From the NCBI RefSeq assembly GCF_013141715.1, contig NZ_WHOA01000030.1:62001-126000 (forward strand): a stretch of 64,000 nt of DNA, read 5' to 3'. The notes below the pieces were generated by a model. It saw nothing but the letters and a program-made list of their open reading frames with translations. It did not search any database and was not told where the DNA came from. Below, piece after piece: positions 1 to 8,239 of the stretch (positions within the stretch are counted from its first letter, which is position 1; each line of letters opens with the position of its first letter). Origin of the DNA: Paenibacillus phytorum (GTDB taxonomy: Bacteria > Bacillota > Bacilli > Paenibacillales > NBRC-103111). A program made the translations under genes and the position numbers.

Positions 1-942
1 CTTACATTCCTGAATTAACCAAAGACCCATGATGTTTTTCAGCAAACGGTTCGTCCCATAAACGCCGCCTTCATTGGTGAAATTCCAAACTAATGCCTGT
101 TCACTTAGCACCGGCGCCAACGTCTCAGTTCCGAGCAGTGACCAAGTACCGCAGCTTAAGAAAGCGAAATCTTCTTCTAAAGCGGGAACCGCGACAACAG
201 CAGATGCTGTATCATGCTCGCCTACGGCAATGACAGGAATCGAAGGAACATCAAGATCATCACAAATCTCTTTGGTTAAGGCACCAACTCTAGTCCCTGA
301 CGAAACCGGTTTCAGTAATAACTCACCAGGAAGGCCAAGCTGATCTATGAGCTCCGTGTCCCACGTCTGCGTTGTTGCATTAAACAGCTGTGTCGTTGTG
401 GAATTGGTGTACTCGCTGTGTTTTTCTCCCGTTAAGAAGTATCTGAGCAAGTCAGGAATCATCAAGAACGTATCTGCACGCTGCAGAAGCTCTGGATTTC
501 TTTCTTTTAACGCATATAGTTGAAAAATCGAATTAAATTGAAGGAACTGAAGACCTGTTTTGGCATACAGCTTTTCACGACCAACAAGATCAATGACCTT
601 ATCCATGACATGATCCGTCTGATGGTCCCGATAGTGGTAGGGATTACCGAGAAGCTCACCATTTGCTGCAAGCAGACCGAAATCTACTGCCCATGAGTCT
701 ATCGCCAGGCTTTCGATATCCGTATAACCCAGATGCTTCATCTGTAAAATACCTTGTTTCAATTCATGAAACAATCTCAAAATGTCCCAATGAAGGTGGT
801 TTCCCACCTTCACTGGATCATTCGAGAAGCGGTGAATTTCCTCGATCGTAACGATGCCCGCTTCGGAATCAAGTCGTCCGACGATCGCTCTGCCGCTGCT
901 TGCTCCCAAATCAAAGGCCAGTACGCAGGAGGGCTTACTCAC
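1..942 (-). CDS. rhaB: L-rhamnulokinase (partial, C-terminus beyond window)
   Basis: FGGY-family sugar kinase that phosphorylates L-rhamnulose to L-rhamnulose 1-phosphate with ATP in the cytoplasm. The first 314 codons are present and the frame is still open at base 1. The N-terminus has the ATP phosphate-binding stretch LAFDLGASSGRAIVGRL (about residues 8-24), and near the cut end TNEGGVYGTNRLLKNIMGLW is typical of rhamnulokinases. I chose the GTG start at 942: its GTGA overlaps the stop codon of the isomerase gene upstream by four bases, so the two are probably translationally coupled. It is the last visible gene of the rhaEW-rhaA-rhaB run. The family is clear; only completeness is unknown. 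Confidence 0.93.
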   Translation of the reverse strand, partial: MSKPSCVLAFDLGASSGRAIVGRLDSEAGIVTIEEIHRFSNDPVKVGNHLHWDILRLFHELKQGILQMKHLGYTDIESLAIDSWAVDFGLLAANGELLGNPYHYRDHQTDHVMDKVIDLVGREKLYAKTGLQFLQFNSIFQLYALKERNPELLQRADTFLMIPDLLRYFLTGEKHSEYTNSTTTQLFNATTQTWDTELIDQLGLPGELLLKPVSSGTRVGALTKEICDDLDVPSIPVIAVGEHDTASAVVAVPALEEDFAFLSCGTWSLLGTETLAPVLSEQALVWNFTNEGGVYGTNRLLKNIMGLWLIQECK

Positions 943-2159
943 CAGCTGGCACCGCCTTTGCCACGAGCATTAATGCTTTCGTCGTAGCCGCTTTCTAGGT
1001 AAGCTTTCATCGGATCTACGGGTACACCGATCTCTTCACGAACGGCTTGCAGAAGCGGAGTCACGTCGAATTCGAATGCCTTACGGACTGCATCTTCTGC
1101 ACCTAGAACGTCCTGACGTTCTTGAGCGTCTCTAACTTCATCGAGGTTGATCAACAAAGCTTTTGCATACTGTGTTTGAACGTTAAGCACGGAACGCAGC
1201 ATCGCTGGAATCTTACGCTCGATATTGTGGCTTTGATCGATCATATAGGCAATATTGTCAGCAGCCTGACGGATTTGTGGATTTTTATCGTTCGCTGCAT
1301 CAATGATTTGGTAAAAAATCAGGAACAATTCATACGGATTTACCGAGCCAACGATCAGATCATCATCCCCATATTTGCGGGAGTTGAAGTGGAAGCCGCC
1401 CAGTTTATTTTCATCTAACAAATAAGTCACGATATGCTCAATGTTCGTTCCTTGCGGGTGATGCCCCGTATCAACTAACACTTCAGCTTGTGGCCCCAAT
1501 TTGTTCGCCAAATTGAATGCCATTCCCCAGTCCGCTAGATCCGTGTGATAAAACGCAGGCTCATAGAACTTGTATTCAATCAGCATACGCATGTTTGGCG
1601 TCATTGCTCCGTACATTTCTTTAAGCGCTTCATACATCCATGTTTTACGAGCTCGAATATCGACTTGTCCAGGGTAGTTGGAACCGTCTGCGAACCATAG
1701 GCTAAACACATCAGAACCTACAGTCTTAGCAATGTCCACACACTCTAGCAAATGATCCGTCGCTTTGCGGCGAATAGCTTCGTTAGAATTCGTCACACTA
1801 CCAAAGATGTAATCATCCTCTTGAAAAAGGTTAGGGTTTACAGCTCCGATAGAAACACCGAGATCAGCTGCATGCTGTTTAAGCTTTGCGTAATCGTCCA
1901 CTTTGTCCCAAGGAATATGGATCGCAACCGACGGGCAAGCACCCGTCAATTTGTGAACCTGTGCAGCATCCTCGAATTTCTCGAAAGGATTGCGCGGCAC
2001 ACCATTTTGCTTATACACCTTGAAACGGGTACCTGAATCGCCGTAACCCCATGAAGGGGTTTCGACTTTCAGTGCTTTGATCCTAGCTTTAACGGTAGCC
2101 AAATCAATACCTCTATTTGCTTGCTGCTCTTCAAACCATGCATATGCTTTATCGCTCAT
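939..2159 (-). CDS. rhaA: L-rhamnose isomerase (Gram-positive RhaI type)
   Basis: Cytoplasmic TIM-barrel isomerase converting L-rhamnose to L-rhamnulose, the first catabolic step. The 406-residue protein belongs to the RhaI subtype known from Pseudomonas stutzeri, Streptomyces and Bacillus rather than the E. coli RhaA subtype. Likely metal ligands are E195 (LIEYKFYEP), D230 (VLVDTGHHPQG) and H257 (GFHFNSRKYGDDD), placed by analogy with the family. The ATG at 2159 is preceded by AGGAGG about 11 bases upstream. The gene lies 27 bases after rhaEW and overlaps rhaB, so the three form one transcription unit. Family and role are secure; metal assignments are inferred. Confidence 0.95.
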   Translation of the reverse strand: MSDKAYAWFEEQQANRGIDLATVKARIKALKVETPSWGYGDSGTRFKVYKQNGVPRNPFEKFEDAAQVHKLTGACPSVAIHIPWDKVDDYAKLKQHAADLGVSIGAVNPNLFQEDDYIFGSVTNSNEAIRRKATDHLLECVDIAKTVGSDVFSLWFADGSNYPGQVDIRARKTWMYEALKEMYGAMTPNMRMLIEYKFYEPAFYHTDLADWGMAFNLANKLGPQAEVLVDTGHHPQGTNIEHIVTYLLDENKLGGFHFNSRKYGDDDLIVGSVNPYELFLIFYQIIDAANDKNPQIRQAADNIAYMIDQSHNIERKIPAMLRSVLNVQTQYAKALLINLDEVRDAQERQDVLGAEDAVRKAFEFDVTPLLQAVREEIGVPVDPMKAYLESGYDESINARGKGGASW

Positions 2160-2186
2160 CGGATTTGTATCCTCCTATTAGGTGAA

Positions 2187-4256
2187 TTAACGTGTGAAGG
2201 CAGCCGGAACGCCACCGTCAACTGTGATCATACAACCTGTCGTTTTGTCTGCTTTGGAAGAAGCGAAGTATACAATAGCTTCCGCAACGTCTCTCGGGAA
2301 AATGTTAACGAGCAGCGTCGTTCTTTTACGGTAGTGCTCTTCTAACTGATCCGGTTCAATACCGTAAGCTGCAGCCCGTTCATTGCGCCAGCCGGAATTC
2401 CAAATCGCGGAGCCTTGAAGAATCGCATCTGGCAATACCGAGTTCACACGGATGCCGAATTCCCCGCCCTCAGCAGCGATACAGCGTGCAAGGTGAATTT
2501 CAGCCGCTTTGGCTGTCGAGTAGGCGGAGGCATTTTTACCAGCAAATACCGAGTTTTTGGAGCCGACGAATACCATGCTGCCGCCGATGCTTTGCTTTTT
2601 CATAATTTTAAAAGCTTCTCTAGCTACAAGGAAATAACCCGTGCTGAGCACGTTCATATTCAGGTTCCACTCTTTGAGTGATGTTTCGTCAAAAGGACTA
2701 GAAGTCGCAAGACCTGCGTTATTCACGATAATATCGATACCGCCATAGCTGAGAATCGATTCGCGGTAAGCTGCTTCCACTTCCTCTTCTTTCGTTACAT
2801 CCATTTTAACGGCAATGGCTCTGTTTTCGCCATACTGCTCGTTCAGTTCGGCTGCTAATTTTTGTGCGCCTTCAAGATTCAGGTCAGCTAGAACGACGTG
2901 CGCGCCTTCTTTTAAAAATTGACGAGCCGTTACGCTTCCGATTCCACCTGCGCCGCCTGTGATGAAAGCAATTTTGCGGGAAAATTCCGCTTCAGCCGGA
3001 GCCAATGTTAATTTATAAAGTTCAAGAGGCCAGTACTCGACATTAAAGGATTCATTTTCGCTTAAAGAAACGAACGTTCCGAGAGCTGTTGCGCCTCTCA
3101 TTACGGCAATCGCACGGTGATAGAGAGCTCCGCTTACTTGTGCATTGGACCAGCTTTTGCCTGTGTTGATCATCCCGATACCTGGGATCAGGATAACGCG
3201 AGGTGCCGCTTCGTTCATCACGTCGCCTTCATTTTTGTTGCGGTCAAAATAAGCTTTGTACTCTTCTTTGTAAGCCGCGATTCCAGCATTCAAAGCTTCA
3301 ATTAAGGAAGCTACATCACGAGAGTTTGGATTCCAACCGATGTATAGAGGCTTCATTTTCGTATGAACCAAGTGATCCGGGCAAGCCGCTCCTACTTGGG
3401 ATAACACAGCAGCATCTTTACTGTTCACGAACTTCAGAACATCATCTGCGCTGTCAGTAGTCAGGATCATTTTCTTCTCATTGCTCACTGCTCCGCGAAC
3501 GATTGGCAGGACTTGTGCCAAAATATCTTTTTGCTCGGATTCAGAAAGGGACTCGTACTTCGCTCCACCATAAAGGCTGCTCTCGTTCACACGAGCTTCA
3601 ATGAAGCTTTCTGCTTCTTGAATGATAGCCAAAGTTTTGAGGTAGCTCTCTTCAGACGTTTCGCCCCAAGTAACCAGACCATGCTTCTCCATTAGCACGA
3701 GCTCAGCCTTTGGATTGTTTCTAACGCCTTCTGCGATCATTTTGGAAAGTGTAAAACCAGGACGCACATAAGGTACCCATACGAAACGGTCGCCGTAAAT
3801 TTCTTTCGCCAACTCACGTCCGTTGTGAGCGCAGCAGAGACCGATAATCGCATCAGGATGCGTGTGGTCAACGTTTTTGAAAGGCAAAAATGCATGTAAA
3901 AGCGTCTCAATAGAAGCACGCGGATGTTTGCTGTCGATCATACAATTCACAAGGTAAGCAACCATTTCTTCGTCGGACATTTCATCTCTCTCGAATAAAG
4001 GACGAATGTCTTCCATACGAAGACCTGTGAAATTCTTTGCTTTCATTGTAGCAAGGTCAGAACCGCTGCCCTTTACCCACATCACTTCTACATCACGACC
4101 ACGGAAATCCTTCTCGATTGTTTTGTACGAAGTGTTACCGCCGCCCCAGTTAGCAACTGCACGATCTGTCCCTAATAAATTGGAACGGTACACCAATTCC
4201 TCTACGCCCTTTGATACTGCATTCGCTTTTTCCGCTTCCCACAAATTCGCAACCAT
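2187..4256 (-). CDS. rhaEW: Bifunctional rhamnulose-1-phosphate aldolase / short-chain dehydrogenase (RhaEW, YuxG-like)
   Basis: Fusion protein of 689 residues. The N-terminal class II aldolase/adducin-type domain (about 20-330) splits L-rhamnulose 1-phosphate into dihydroxyacetone phosphate and L-lactaldehyde; H131 and H133 in VDHTHPDAIIG are likely zinc ligands. The C-terminal domain (about 425-689) is a short-chain dehydrogenase with the nucleotide-binding glycine motif TGGAGGIG and the catalytic Y579-x3-K583 in SAYSTAKA; it is expected to oxidise lactaldehyde to lactate. This architecture is known from B. subtilis YuxG/RhaEW. The ATG at 4256 follows AGGAGG by seven bases. It is the first gene after a promoter-bearing gap and heads the rhaEW-rhaA-rhaB unit. 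Confidence 0.94.
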   Translation of the reverse strand: MVANLWEAEKANAVSKGVEELVYRSNLLGTDRAVANWGGGNTSYKTIEKDFRGRDVEVMWVKGSGSDLATMKAKNFTGLRMEDIRPLFERDEMSDEEMVAYLVNCMIDSKHPRASIETLLHAFLPFKNVDHTHPDAIIGLCCAHNGRELAKEIYGDRFVWVPYVRPGFTLSKMIAEGVRNNPKAELVLMEKHGLVTWGETSEESYLKTLAIIQEAESFIEARVNESSLYGGAKYESLSESEQKDILAQVLPIVRGAVSNEKKMILTTDSADDVLKFVNSKDAAVLSQVGAACPDHLVHTKMKPLYIGWNPNSRDVASLIEALNAGIAAYKEEYKAYFDRNKNEGDVMNEAAPRVILIPGIGMINTGKSWSNAQVSGALYHRAIAVMRGATALGTFVSLSENESFNVEYWPLELYKLTLAPAEAEFSRKIAFITGGAGGIGSVTARQFLKEGAHVVLADLNLEGAQKLAAELNEQYGENRAIAVKMDVTKEEEVEAAYRESILSYGGIDIIVNNAGLATSSPFDETSLKEWNLNMNVLSTGYFLVAREAFKIMKKQSIGGSMVFVGSKNSVFAGKNASAYSTAKAAEIHLARCIAAEGGEFGIRVNSVLPDAILQGSAIWNSGWRNERAAAYGIEPDQLEEHYRKRTTLLVNIFPRDVAEAIVYFASSKADKTTGCMITVDGGVPAAFTR

Positions 4257-4279
4257 ACGTATCCTCCTAATATAGGGAT

Positions 4280-4298
4280 CTTTGAGCGTAGCTCAAAG
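4280..4298. promoter_or_regulatory. Inverted repeat in the rhaEW leader
   Basis: CTTTGAGC and GCTCAAAG, eight bases each with a 3-base spacer, lie about 25 bases upstream of the rhaEW start and downstream of the proposed -10 box. The position suits an operator or an mRNA hairpin just before the ribosome binding site. It does not match the CcpA cre consensus. Function is not known. Confidence 0.35.
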
Positions 4299-4351
4299 TC
4301 TCTCCGCTTACGCTTACTTCCCATGAGTATGTGTTTGTTCTTGATGGATTC

Positions 4352-4380
4352 ATCGTAACACATCTTTGTTTATTTTTGAA
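4352..4380 (-). promoter_or_regulatory. Putative sigma-A promoter of rhaEW
   Basis: On the minus strand TTCAAA (4380-4375) and TACGAT (4357-4352) are separated by 17 bases. Each box matches the consensus at four of six positions or fewer, as is common for activated or repressed sugar operons. Two direct repeats of TTATTTTTG (plus strand 4370-4378 and 4384-4392, period 14) overlap the -35 box and could be binding sites for a DeoR- or AraC-type regulator. Confidence 0.35.
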
Positions 4381-4456
4381 TACTTATTTTTGTATTTGTT
4401 TTAATGAGAAAACAAAACATAACGGACTTTAAAACTTAAATCAAAACCAAAAAAAA

Positions 4457-4500
4457 GGAGCCATCCCAAAAGAGTTATAAACCTTGAGGGGTATCTCCTT
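4457..4500 (-). terminator. Terminator-like hairpin with A-run, upstream copy
   Basis: On the plus strand an A-run precedes GGAGCCATCCC, which pairs imperfectly with GGGGTATCTCC at the far side. Read on the minus strand this is a stem followed by U residues. It lies in the 474-base gap after the response regulator gene and resembles the terminator at 4672-4718 in its A-run plus GGA-N-CCC start. The stem is weak, so it may be a decayed copy. Confidence 0.35.
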
Positions 4501-4570
4501 AAACTTGGTTACACGTATCCATGAGGACTTCCGCCAATAAGGGGGAGGTCCATTTGGGGCAGAGTTGCAC

Positions 4571-4648
4571 TTAACGGAACGACAAGCCGCTAAAGTGGAT
4601 GAAATCTGCTAAAAATTGAATTAGCGGAACGTGAGGGCATAATCTGCT
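4571..4648. repeat. Degenerate direct repeat in the rha intergenic gap
   Basis: Two related units: TTAACGGAACGACAAG followed by AATCTGCTAA (4571-4612) and TTAGCGGAACGTGAGG followed by AATCTGCTGA (4621-4650). They share TTARCGGAACG and AATCTGCTRA but differ in internal length. No open reading frame explains them. They fill most of the gap between the two terminator-like hairpins. Confidence 0.4.
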
Positions 4649-4671
4649 GAAGAAAGAATACGTCTAATTTA

Positions 4672-4718
4672 AAGAAAAAAAGGACTGCCCACAAGTAGAT
4701 CTACTTGTGAGACAACCC
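4672..4718 (-). terminator. Rho-independent terminator of the response regulator gene
   Basis: The core is the perfect 20-base palindrome CACAAGTAGATCTACTTGTG (4690-4709), extended on both sides by partly paired GGACTGCC and GAGACAACCCC. On the minus strand the stem is followed by a U-rich run (AAAGAAAAAA on plus, 4671-4680). It sits 13 bases beyond the stop codon of the gene ending at 4731. Confidence 0.75.
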
Positions 4719-4730
4719 CTTTGATTCCTT

Positions 4731-6341
4731 TCATTTGTGAAAACAGGCGATATTCTTCCTGCTGGCTCGATATTCGGAAGGCGTCATCCCCGTATATCTG
4801 TGAAATATTTTCATGAAATAGCGACCATCCAAGTAACCGACAGACTCGCTGATTTGTGCGACCCTGCGCTCTTTCTCTTCGAGCATGGACTTTGCCGTCT
4901 CCATTCTCAACTTCGTCAAATACTCGACAAACGTGACTCCGAAATGCTGTTTGAATAGCAAACTAAAGTAGCTGTTGCTGATGCCTAGTGTGCTTGCAAG
5001 CTCATCGATGCCAAGATCCTTGGCCATTCGTTCATGGATATAAGCCTTGGCCGATTCCATAAGTGCGACGCTTGATTTTTTACTTACAAATACTTCAAGA
5101 TACTTACTGACCATTTCATCCAAAACAACGAGTAAATCTTTCGCGCTGATACTGTAACTGAGCTTATCCCATATGCTCTCCTCTTCGAGCTGTTTAAACA
5201 TGTTGAATTCACGCATTTCGCGAAGAAGGTTGAGCACCAGATAATGCAAAATTTGCTGTACACGCAGCATAAGTGAATCGGGAATTTTTTTCAATTGATC
5301 ATTGAGCGCTTCCATCAATTCTTTCGTTTTAATACGGTTGCATTGTTTAAGAGCAAAGACCATATCCTCCGTTATTTGCCACAGTAAATCAATCTGCAAT
5401 TGCGATGTACAATTAGGATTCGTTGATGTCACAATGGTGTTGCAGCCTGGAGACAAGTGAATTTCCCACTGCACACGCTTATACACTGCCGCTAACCCAG
5501 TTACGGGCAGATAATGCGAATGAATGCCTACACTTACTTCCAATTTAACATTGCTTTTAACACACTCACGAATGTGATTCGCCCATTTTTTAGCCTGATT
5601 GATCTCCACATCCGACCTCTCGCCACGAGCTTGTTCGATCAATAAGCACCATTCTCCCTGACGTATTTGCAGGACCGTATATGTTCGCTTCTCCAAGATC
5701 AGCGCTTCCCGAAGTACGTTATAGATCGCGAAATTCCACAGTCTCTGTTCCTTCTCATCCCAACCGAGTGACAGCTGGGCATAGTGCTCAAGATCAACAA
5801 GAAGCAGCATATATTCGGTCTCATCCAGATGTGGTCCCTCCGCAGTTAGAAGGGGATGCGTTGCAACGGACGTGTAATCCATCAGAAAGTCATACAGTAT
5901 TTTTTCGTAAACCAAGCTGACGACGTTCCCCCACGCCTTCTCCTCTTTTTTGGCTTTCAGTCGTCTGACAAGGATCGAATGCGCAACACGTCTTACAACT
6001 CGCTCCAGCTCCTCATAATCAATAGGCTTCATCAAATATTCCTTGACCCCGTACCGCATAAGCGATCTAGCATATTCAAAGCTCTGATATCCCGTTAACA
6101 TAATACATTCACAAGAATCGTCTCGCTCTCGCAGCTTTTGAACGAAGGTGATACCGTCCATGACTGGCATACTGATGTCCGACAGCACGATGTCAGGCTT
6201 ATAAAGGTCCACCAGTTCCAATGCTTTGGCGCCATTCTCAGCTAACCCAACGATTTCAATACCGATATCTTCCCATGGAATAACACGCCCCAAATTACGT
6301 AAAATGTTAATTTCATCGTCAACAAGCAGTGCTTTCAACAT
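4731..6341 (-). CDS. YesN-type response regulator, receiver domain plus AraC HTH
   Basis: DNA-binding response regulator of about 536 residues. The N-terminal receiver domain has the acidic pair (VDDE, residues 8-9), the phosphoacceptor D55 in VLSDISMPVMDG and K105 in EYLMKPIDYEEL. A long middle region of unknown fold is followed by two AraC/XylS helix-turn-helix motifs in the last 100 residues (GISNSYFSLLFKQHFGVTF). I prefer the ATG at 6341 because GGGAG lies nine bases before it, whereas it directly abuts the ATG at 6350. It follows the permease genes by 72 bases. Paenibacilli normally pair such regulators with a YesM histidine kinase; none is encoded here. It probably controls the adjacent transporter or the rha genes. 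Confidence 0.9.
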   Translation of the reverse strand: MLKALLVDDEINILRNLGRVIPWEDIGIEIVGLAENGAKALELVDLYKPDIVLSDISMPVMDGITFVQKLRERDDSCECIMLTGYQSFEYARSLMRYGVKEYLMKPIDYEELERVVRRVAHSILVRRLKAKKEEKAWGNVVSLVYEKILYDFLMDYTSVATHPLLTAEGPHLDETEYMLLLVDLEHYAQLSLGWDEKEQRLWNFAIYNVLREALILEKRTYTVLQIRQGEWCLLIEQARGERSDVEINQAKKWANHIRECVKSNVKLEVSVGIHSHYLPVTGLAAVYKRVQWEIHLSPGCNTIVTSTNPNCTSQLQIDLLWQITEDMVFALKQCNRIKTKELMEALNDQLKKIPDSLMLRVQQILHYLVLNLLREMREFNMFKQLEEESIWDKLSYSISAKDLLVVLDEMVSKYLEVFVSKKSSVALMESAKAYIHERMAKDLGIDELASTLGISNSYFSLLFKQHFGVTFVEYLTKLRMETAKSMLEEKERRVAQISESVGYLDGRYFMKIFHRYTGMTPSEYRASRKNIACFHK

Positions 6342-6413
6342 CAAAGACATCTCCCTTCTTCAAAAGCCAGGAAATCTGCATTCCTATTCGTATATACGAG
6401 GATTTTCGATTCG

Positions 6414-7241
6414 TTAGCCCTTCACGCTGCCTGCTGTAACACCTTGAATAATTTGCCGCTGCAAAATACTATATATCGCAATGACCGGTATGACACTGAT
6501 CATCACGGATGCGGTAAGAGCTCCATAGTTCATTTGAAATTTATCCATAAATGAAACAACCGCAACTGGCAAAGTCCGCAGGTTTGTACTAGACAAAAAC
6601 AGATTTGCCATAATAAATTCATTCCAGTGTCCCATAAAGTTCAGAATAAATACCGTCACAAGCGTTGGCATTGTAAGCGGCATGATAATGCGCGAAAGCA
6701 AGCCATATACAGTAAGTCCGTCCATGATGCCCGCTTCCTCCAGTTCCCTGGGGATAGACTTCAAGAACGCTGCAATGACAAACACGGATAGCGGAATGCC
6801 GAAAGCTGTATAAGGAACAATCAAGGCGAGAGGCGTGTTGTAGATCCCCATATTCTTGATCATGATATACAAAGGAATGAGCAGCGACGCCGGCGATATG
6901 AGCAGCGATAACAATAGAATGCCGTAAACAATTTTGCTCACTTTAGAAAATTTCATTCTCGTTAAGGCATAAGCGATTGAAGTCGCCAGCAAGATAGCTA
7001 CCGTTGTTGAAATCGTACTCACATATAAGCTATTAATAAAATAAATACCAATATTAGAGCTTGTGAATGCGTCAATGTAATTATCCAATTCAAATTTCTT
7101 TGGAAAGCCCCAAGGATTAAGAAAGACCTCTGAATTATTTTTAAATGAAGAATTGAGTATAAATAGGAGCGGATATAAGACGATAAGCAGGTAAACCAAA
7201 AGAATCAGATGCCGGAGTATGCCGCTTGTGTTTCTTCTCAT
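6414..7241 (-). CDS. Sugar ABC transporter permease, MalG/CUT1 type
   Basis: Inner-membrane subunit of a carbohydrate importer, 275 residues with about six membrane segments. The cytoplasmic EAA loop that docks on the ATPase is visible as EEAGIMDGLTVYGLLSRIIMP around residues 170-190. The N-terminal helix (LILLVYLLIVLYPLLFILNS) is typical of the second permease of CUT1 systems. It starts one base after the end of the first permease gene, so the two are surely cotranscribed. No ATPase gene is nearby; CUT1 systems of Firmicutes usually share an unlinked MsmK-type ATPase. The neighbouring rhamnose genes suggest rhamnose or a rhamnosyl oligosaccharide as substrate, which is inference. Confidence 0.92.
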   Translation of the reverse strand: MRRNTSGILRHLILLVYLLIVLYPLLFILNSSFKNNSEVFLNPWGFPKKFELDNYIDAFTSSNIGIYFINSLYVSTISTTVAILLATSIAYALTRMKFSKVSKIVYGILLLSLLISPASLLIPLYIMIKNMGIYNTPLALIVPYTAFGIPLSVFVIAAFLKSIPRELEEAGIMDGLTVYGLLSRIIMPLTMPTLVTVFILNFMGHWNEFIMANLFLSSTNLRTLPVAVVSFMDKFQMNYGALTASVMISVIPVIAIYSILQRQIIQGVTAGSVKG

Positions 7242-7242
7242 A

Positions 7243-8127
7243 TTAGTATTCGACCTCCTCTGACCTTTTGGTAATGAAATGGAAGATTAATGTCAATAGG
7301 ACAGTGAATAAGAAAATGATGATAGATATCGCATTGGCGTAACCAAATAAGGACATGGAGTAGGCCTGTTTGTACATGTAAGTAGCCATAACCTCAGAGC
7401 TGCCGAAAGGGCCGCCTTTCGTCATAATAAACACGATATCCAAAGCTTTCATCGCACCTGTAATGGATAGCATCATGACGACTAAGATGACCGGACGAAT
7501 AAGTGGAACTGTAATATGACGCGCCTTTAACCAACCGACGGCACCATCAATTTCTCCTGCTTCTTGAACATCTTTGGATATTGCAAAAATAGCTGCCAAT
7601 ACGAGAACGATATAAAATCCAGTCCACTGCCAAGCATTCGTGACCAGAATGGCCAGCATCGAATATCCCTCTTCGCCAAGCCATAGATGCGTCCACTTCT
7701 CAAGCCCCATCGCGCGTAACAGCTGATTAACTAAACCCGCGTCAGGATGATAAATGAATTGCCAGATCACACCGACAATGGCCGTCGAAAGCACACTCGG
7801 CAAAAACACGGTTGTTTTATAGAAGTCAAGAAACCTACGAGCTCCACTTATCAAAATCGAGAAAAAGATAATGATTGGGATTTGTACAAACACGGAAAAG
7901 AGGACGAAATAAATATTGTTCTTGAGAGAGATCCAAAATTTCTCATCATGGAAAGCCTTAATGAAATTATCCAAACCATTGAAGATCGGGTCGTTAATAC
8001 CGTTCCAGCTTGTCACCGAATACTTCAAAGAGCTGATCATTGGTAAGATGTAAAAGACCATGTAGAGCACCACGCCTGGAACGACGAACAGCGCGTAGGC
8101 AAGCGGATTGCGTAATACTTTATTCAT
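7243..8127 (-). CDS. Sugar ABC transporter permease, MalF/CUT1 type
   Basis: First permease of the same carbohydrate importer, 294 residues from the chosen ATG. Membrane segments are evident, beginning with PLAYALFVVPGVVLYMVFYI, and the EAA loop is QEAGEIDGAVGWLKARHITVP. I start at 8127 because GGGGG lies six bases upstream and the protein then begins with MNKVLRNP, the usual short N-terminus of this family; an extension to 8184 is open but lacks a ribosome binding site. It lies between the binding-protein gene and the second permease. A hairpin at 8198-8223 separates it from the binding-protein gene. Confidence 0.92.
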   Translation of the reverse strand: MNKVLRNPLAYALFVVPGVVLYMVFYILPMISSLKYSVTSWNGINDPIFNGLDNFIKAFHDEKFWISLKNNIYFVLFSVFVQIPIIIFFSILISGARRFLDFYKTTVFLPSVLSTAIVGVIWQFIYHPDAGLVNQLLRAMGLEKWTHLWLGEEGYSMLAILVTNAWQWTGFYIVLVLAAIFAISKDVQEAGEIDGAVGWLKARHITVPLIRPVILVVMMLSITGAMKALDIVFIMTKGGPFGSSEVMATYMYKQAYSMSLFGYANAISIIIFLFTVLLTLIFHFITKRSEEVEY

Positions 8128-8197
8128 GTAATCCCCCATCTTTCGATAATAATGACTTGATCTGTCGCGGAGGCGCAGCTTCAATGACCATAAATCA

Positions 8198-8223
8198 GGA
8201 CACCACCGCGTACGTGTGGTGCC
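8198..8223 (-). promoter_or_regulatory. Intercistronic hairpin between binding protein and permease genes
   Basis: GGACACCAC and GTGGTGCCC pair around a nine-base loop, with no following U-run on the minus strand. Hairpins at this place in importer operons often stabilise the upstream message so that the binding protein is made in excess over the permeases. That role is inferred from position. Confidence 0.45.
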
Positions 8224-8239
8224 CTGCGCTTATTCAATC

